Part shown: piece by piece, positions 61,620 to 64,000 of the stretch
Layout: every line of letters starts with the position of its first letter
Position numbering within the stretch: the stretch's first letter is position 1
Source of the DNA: an uncultured Clostridia bacterium
Lineage (GTDB): Bacteria > Bacillota > Clostridia > Oscillospirales > Ruminococcaceae
Direction: 5' to 3'
Assembly: GCA_945923775.1 (NCBI GenBank)
Contig: CAMELR010000002.1
Location: 69,837-133,836, forward strand
Length of the DNA stretch: 64,000 bases
Program-made: the position numbers and the translations under genes
The notes under the pieces: model-generated
The model's input: only the letters and a program-made list of their open reading frames with translations
Database searches by the model: none
What the model was told of the DNA's origin: nothing

Positions 61620-61648
61620 ATTATATCATTTTTGAGCGTTCTTTGCAA
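61620..61648 (-). promoter_or_regulatory. Sigma-A promoter of the candidate small RNA
   Basis: On the minus strand TTGCAA (61648-61643), a 17-base spacer and consensus TATAAT (61625-61620). The predicted start is near 61613. It uses the same TTGCAA -35 as lysC, rpsJ and metG. Confidence 0.85.
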
Positions 61649-61771
61649 CCCTCATTCAGCACAAATTTTAATATAGAATTATGGCTATTTTGTACAAGAA
61701 TAAATTCACGAAATCAGATGAAAGTCATAAAAAGATTTGCCTCGAATTTTCAAAAATTTGTGAATTACCCC

Positions 61772-61799
61772 TTGATTTTTTCTGAAAAAGGTGTATAAT
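61772..61799 (+). promoter_or_regulatory. Sigma-A promoter of htpG
   Basis: TTGATT (61772-61777), a 16-base spacer and TATAAT (61794-61799). The CIRCE operator follows 4 bases later and so overlaps the expected start of transcription. Confidence 0.85.
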
Positions 61800-61803
61800 A
61801 GAT

Positions 61804-61830
61804 TTAGCACTCAGAGCAATAGAGTGCTAA
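61804..61830 (+). promoter_or_regulatory. CIRCE operator (HrcA binding site)
   Basis: TTAGCACTC-N9-GAGTGCTAA is a perfect match to the CIRCE inverted repeat bound by the heat-shock repressor HrcA. Its position at the transcription start implies that htpG is repressed by HrcA at normal temperature. Confidence 0.96.
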
Positions 61831-61877
61831 GCTGTAAAAAACGGCATAACACCGAGAAATATAAGGAGATGTTTACA

Positions 61878-63770
61878 ATGGCAGAAACAAAAGAATTTAA
61901 AGCGGAATCCAAGCGCCTGCTTGAAATGATGATCAACTCCATTTACACTCACAAGGAGATATTCCTGCGTGAGCTGATATCCAACGCGAGCGACGCCATG
62001 GACAAGCTCTACTTCAAGTCCATGAGCGAGAACACAGGTATCACACGTTCCGACATGGCTATAACCATCGAGGCGAACAAGGACGACAGGAAGCTGATAA
62101 TCACCGATAACGGTATCGGCATGACCAAGGACGAGCTGGAGAACAACCTCGGCACTATCGCGAAGTCCGGTTCGCTGGCGTTCAAGAACGAGAACGAAAA
62201 GACCGACGACGTCAACATAATCGGTCAGTTCGGCGTTGGATTCTATTCCGCATTCATGGTTGCAAAGAAAGTTACCGTTATCTCAAAGGCGTACGGCGCG
62301 GACAACGCCTACATGTGGGAGAGCGAAGGCGTTGACGGCTACACGATTTCCGAAGCCCAGAAGGACGGCCACGGTACTCAGATAATCCTCGACATCAAGG
62401 ACAATGCCGAGGAGGAGAATTACGACGAGTTCCTCACTCCGTACAAGATAAAGCAGCTTGTGCGCAAGTATTCCGACTATATCCGCTACCCCATCAAGAT
62501 GGACGTTGAGCATGAGAAGCTCAAGGAAGGCAGCAAGGACGAGTACGAAAAGGAGATCGTCACCGAGACCCTCAACAGCATGACGCCTATCTGGAAGAAG
62601 TCCAAGAGCGAGCTGAAGGACGAGGACTACGACCAGTTTTATAAGGATAAGTTCTACGATTACGACGCGCCTCTTGCGCATATCCACACCAGCACCGAGG
62701 GCACCGCGACATATACCGCTCTGCTGTATATCCCGTCAAAGGCTCCGTTTGATTACTATTCCAAGAACTTTGAGAAGGGGCTTCAGCTCTATTCCAACGG
62801 CGTTATGATAATGGAGAAGTGCGCAGACCTCCTGCCTGACTATTTCAGCTTCGTAAGAGGTCTGGTAGACAGCGAGGATCTGTCGCTGAACATTTCCCGT
62901 GAAATGCTCCAGCATGACCGCCAGTTAAAGCTCATCGCCAAGAGCCTTGAGAAGTCCATCAGAAACGAGCTGAAAAAGCTCCAGAAGAACGACCGCGAGA
63001 AGTACAGCAAGTTCTTCGACGCATTCGGAACACAGCTCAAATACGGCATTTACGAGAGCTTCGGTGCAAACAAGGAGAACCTTCAGGATCTGCTGATGTT
63101 CAAGAGCAGCTTCAGCAAGGAGTACACCACTATGGAGGAGTACGTCTCCAGAATGAAGGAAGATCAGAAGTACATCTACTTTGCAAGCGGCAGCAGCATT
63201 GCACGTATCGAGGCGCTCCCGCAGACCGAGATGGTCCGCGACAAGGGCTACGAGATACTCTACTTCACAGATCATGTAGACGAATTCACCATGCAGATGA
63301 TGCACGACTACAACGGCAAGGAGTTCAAGTCCGTATCCGCCGACGACCTGGGTCTTGAGACCGAGGCTGAGAAGGAAGAGATCAAGAAGGCAGAGGAAGA
63401 CAACAAGGCTCTGTTCGATTTCATGACCGAGAAGCTCGGCGGCAAGGTAAAGGCTGTAAAGCTGTCCCAGCGCTTAAAGACCCACCCGGTATGCGTTACC
63501 AGCGAGGGCGCTCTGTCAGTCGAGATGGAGAAGGTGCTCTCCGCAATGCCGGACGAGCAGGCTCACACCGCAAAGGCTGCGAAGATACTGGAGATCAACG
63601 CTTCTCACCCGATATTCGAGAAGCTCAAGAAGCTCTACGCCGAGGACAAGAAGGATACCGTTGCCGAGTACGCGGATATCCTGTATTCTCAGGCGCTGCT
63701 CATCGAGGGTATGCCGATCGAGGATCCGGTAGAGTTCACGAACAAGCTCTGCACCATCATGGCGGACTGA
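61878..63770 (+). CDS. htpG: Chaperone HtpG (Hsp90 family, 630 aa)
   Basis: ATP-driven folding chaperone of the cytosol. The GHKL ATPase pocket has [19 protein letters not shown] and [14 protein letters not shown]; the middle domain has [16 protein letters not shown], and the C-terminal dimerisation domain follows (about 520-630). The start is ATG 61878 with AAGGAGATGTTTACA; the frame runs open further upstream, but only across the promoter and CIRCE. Expression is expected to rise on heat or protein stress. Confidence 0.98.
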   Translation: MAETKEFKAESKRLLEMMINSIYTHKEIFLRELISNASDAMDKLYFKSMSENTGITRSDMAITIEANKDDRKLIITDNGIGMTKDELENNLGTIAKSGSLAFKNENEKTDDVNIIGQFGVGFYSAFMVAKKVTVISKAYGADNAYMWESEGVDGYTISEAQKDGHGTQIILDIKDNAEEENYDEFLTPYKIKQLVRKYSDYIRYPIKMDVEHEKLKEGSKDEYEKEIVTETLNSMTPIWKKSKSELKDEDYDQFYKDKFYDYDAPLAHIHTSTEGTATYTALLYIPSKAPFDYYSKNFEKGLQLYSNGVMIMEKCADLLPDYFSFVRGLVDSEDLSLNISREMLQHDRQLKLIAKSLEKSIRNELKKLQKNDREKYSKFFDAFGTQLKYGIYESFGANKENLQDLLMFKSSFSKEYTTMEEYVSRMKEDQKYIYFASGSSIARIEALPQTEMVRDKGYEILYFTDHVDEFTMQMMHDYNGKEFKSVSADDLGLETEAEKEEIKKAEEDNKALFDFMTEKLGGKVKAVKLSQRLKTHPVCVTSEGALSVEMEKVLSAMPDEQAHTAKAAKILEINASHPIFEKLKKLYAEDKKDTVAEYADILYSQALLIEGMPIEDPVEFTNKLCTIMAD

Positions 63771-63790
63771 CCGCATAACTGAATAAAATT

Positions 63791-63820
63791 ACAGGGCGGA
63801 GAATATCCGCCCTGTTTGTT
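63791..63820 (+). terminator. Terminator of htpG, probably bidirectional
   Basis: ACAGGGCGGA (63791-63800) pairs perfectly with TCCGCCCTGT (63806-63815) over GAATA, followed by TTGTTTTA. The minus strand continues AATTTTATT, so it can also end the facing partial gene. Confidence 0.92.
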
Positions 63821-63823
63821 TTA

Positions 63824-64000
63824 TTACGGTATTTGAAGTTCTTTCGCGGCGCGTTCCCACAGGGATTCGTCGGTTACCGGAATCCCGGTCTCCTGCGAGT
63901 ACTTTTCCACCAGCCGCACGGCGAGCACGGTGTAGTTTATTCCGGTTCGAATGGTTCCAAGAAGCCCCCTGCCCCATACCGCGCTTTTTTCCAGCAGCCC
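63824..64000 (-). CDS. Hypothetical protein, C-terminal 58 residues (cut by window edge)
   Basis: An open frame from the right edge to a TAA at 63824-63826, reading LLEKSAVWGRGLLGTIRTG, then INYTVLAVRLVEKYSQETG and the ending WERAAKELQIP. It is helical, with no recognised motif. The bidirectional terminator immediately downstream supports it as a real gene. No function can be assigned. Confidence 0.6.
   Translation of the reverse strand, partial: GLLEKSAVWGRGLLGTIRTGINYTVLAVRLVEKYSQETGIPVTDESLWERAAKELQIP

Noticed and set aside
1-64000. CRISPR arrays, prophage genes, insertion sequences, tRNA or rRNA genes
   Set aside because: I scanned by eye for regular repeats, integrases, transposases and cloverleaf or rRNA sequence and saw none; a covariance search for tRNAs was not possible here.

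Overview
The window looks like a motile, anaerobic Bacillota chromosome, most likely class Clostridia and Oscillospiraceae/Ruminococcus-like. This rests on a clostridial S10-spc-alpha operon with a KOW protein between map and infA, a zinc-type S14 and L36, a CIRCE operator, a sigma-D (sigma-28) flagellin promoter, a surface GH5 beta-glucanase lipoprotein, and strong GGAGG ribosome binding sites. I saw no tRNA, rRNA, CRISPR array, prophage or insertion sequence.

Layout. 1-4.3 kb: the N-terminal part of the chemotaxis kinase CheA (minus strand, cut by the left edge), and divergently a FliK-like protein followed by an FlhB-C-terminal-like protein, plus a tiny hypothetical gene. 4.3-5.7 kb: a secreted GH5 glycoside hydrolase with its own promoter and terminators. 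5.9-18.3 kb (minus strand): flagellin under a sigma-28 promoter, followed past an apparent partial terminator by nine tightly packed genes. In transcription order these are a CDP-glycerol-type phosphotransferase, a polysaccharide pyruvyl transferase relative, an FrhB-like iron-sulfur protein, two methyltransferases, a class V aminotransferase, a nucleotidyltransferase, a TPR-containing family 2 glycosyltransferase and a third methyltransferase. I read this as a flagellin modification locus that builds a glycan carrying a phosphate- or phosphonate-linked, amino-containing, probably methylated group.

18.4-26.6 kb (plus strand): aspartokinase, a lipoprotein with GLUG-like repeats, a DUF115/GT42-like protein, thymidylate synthase, a Nudix hydrolase, a large NYN nuclease with six OST-HTH/LOTUS-like modules, and an aspartoacylase-family protein lacking the usual zinc-binding histidines. 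26.6-43.4 kb: the complete S10-spc-alpha ribosomal protein superoperon (rpsJ to rplQ, with secY, adk, map, infA and rpoA) behind a likely tandem promoter and a 300-base structured leader.

43.6-55.4 kb (mostly minus strand): SecDF fusion, several small membrane or hypothetical proteins, then an ftsE-ftsX-ctp-greA-lysS run and a PucR/CdaR-type regulator. 55.6-64 kb (plus strand): metG, a 132-base inverted-repeat (MITE-like) element, a hypothetical gene coupled to tatD, a GNAT acetyltransferase, a CorC-like CBS protein and endonuclease III, then HtpG under a CIRCE operator. Between nth and htpG, on the minus strand, there is a well-defined candidate small RNA with its own promoter and terminator and two C-rich motifs. 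The right edge holds the last 58 codons of an unrecognised minus-strand gene.
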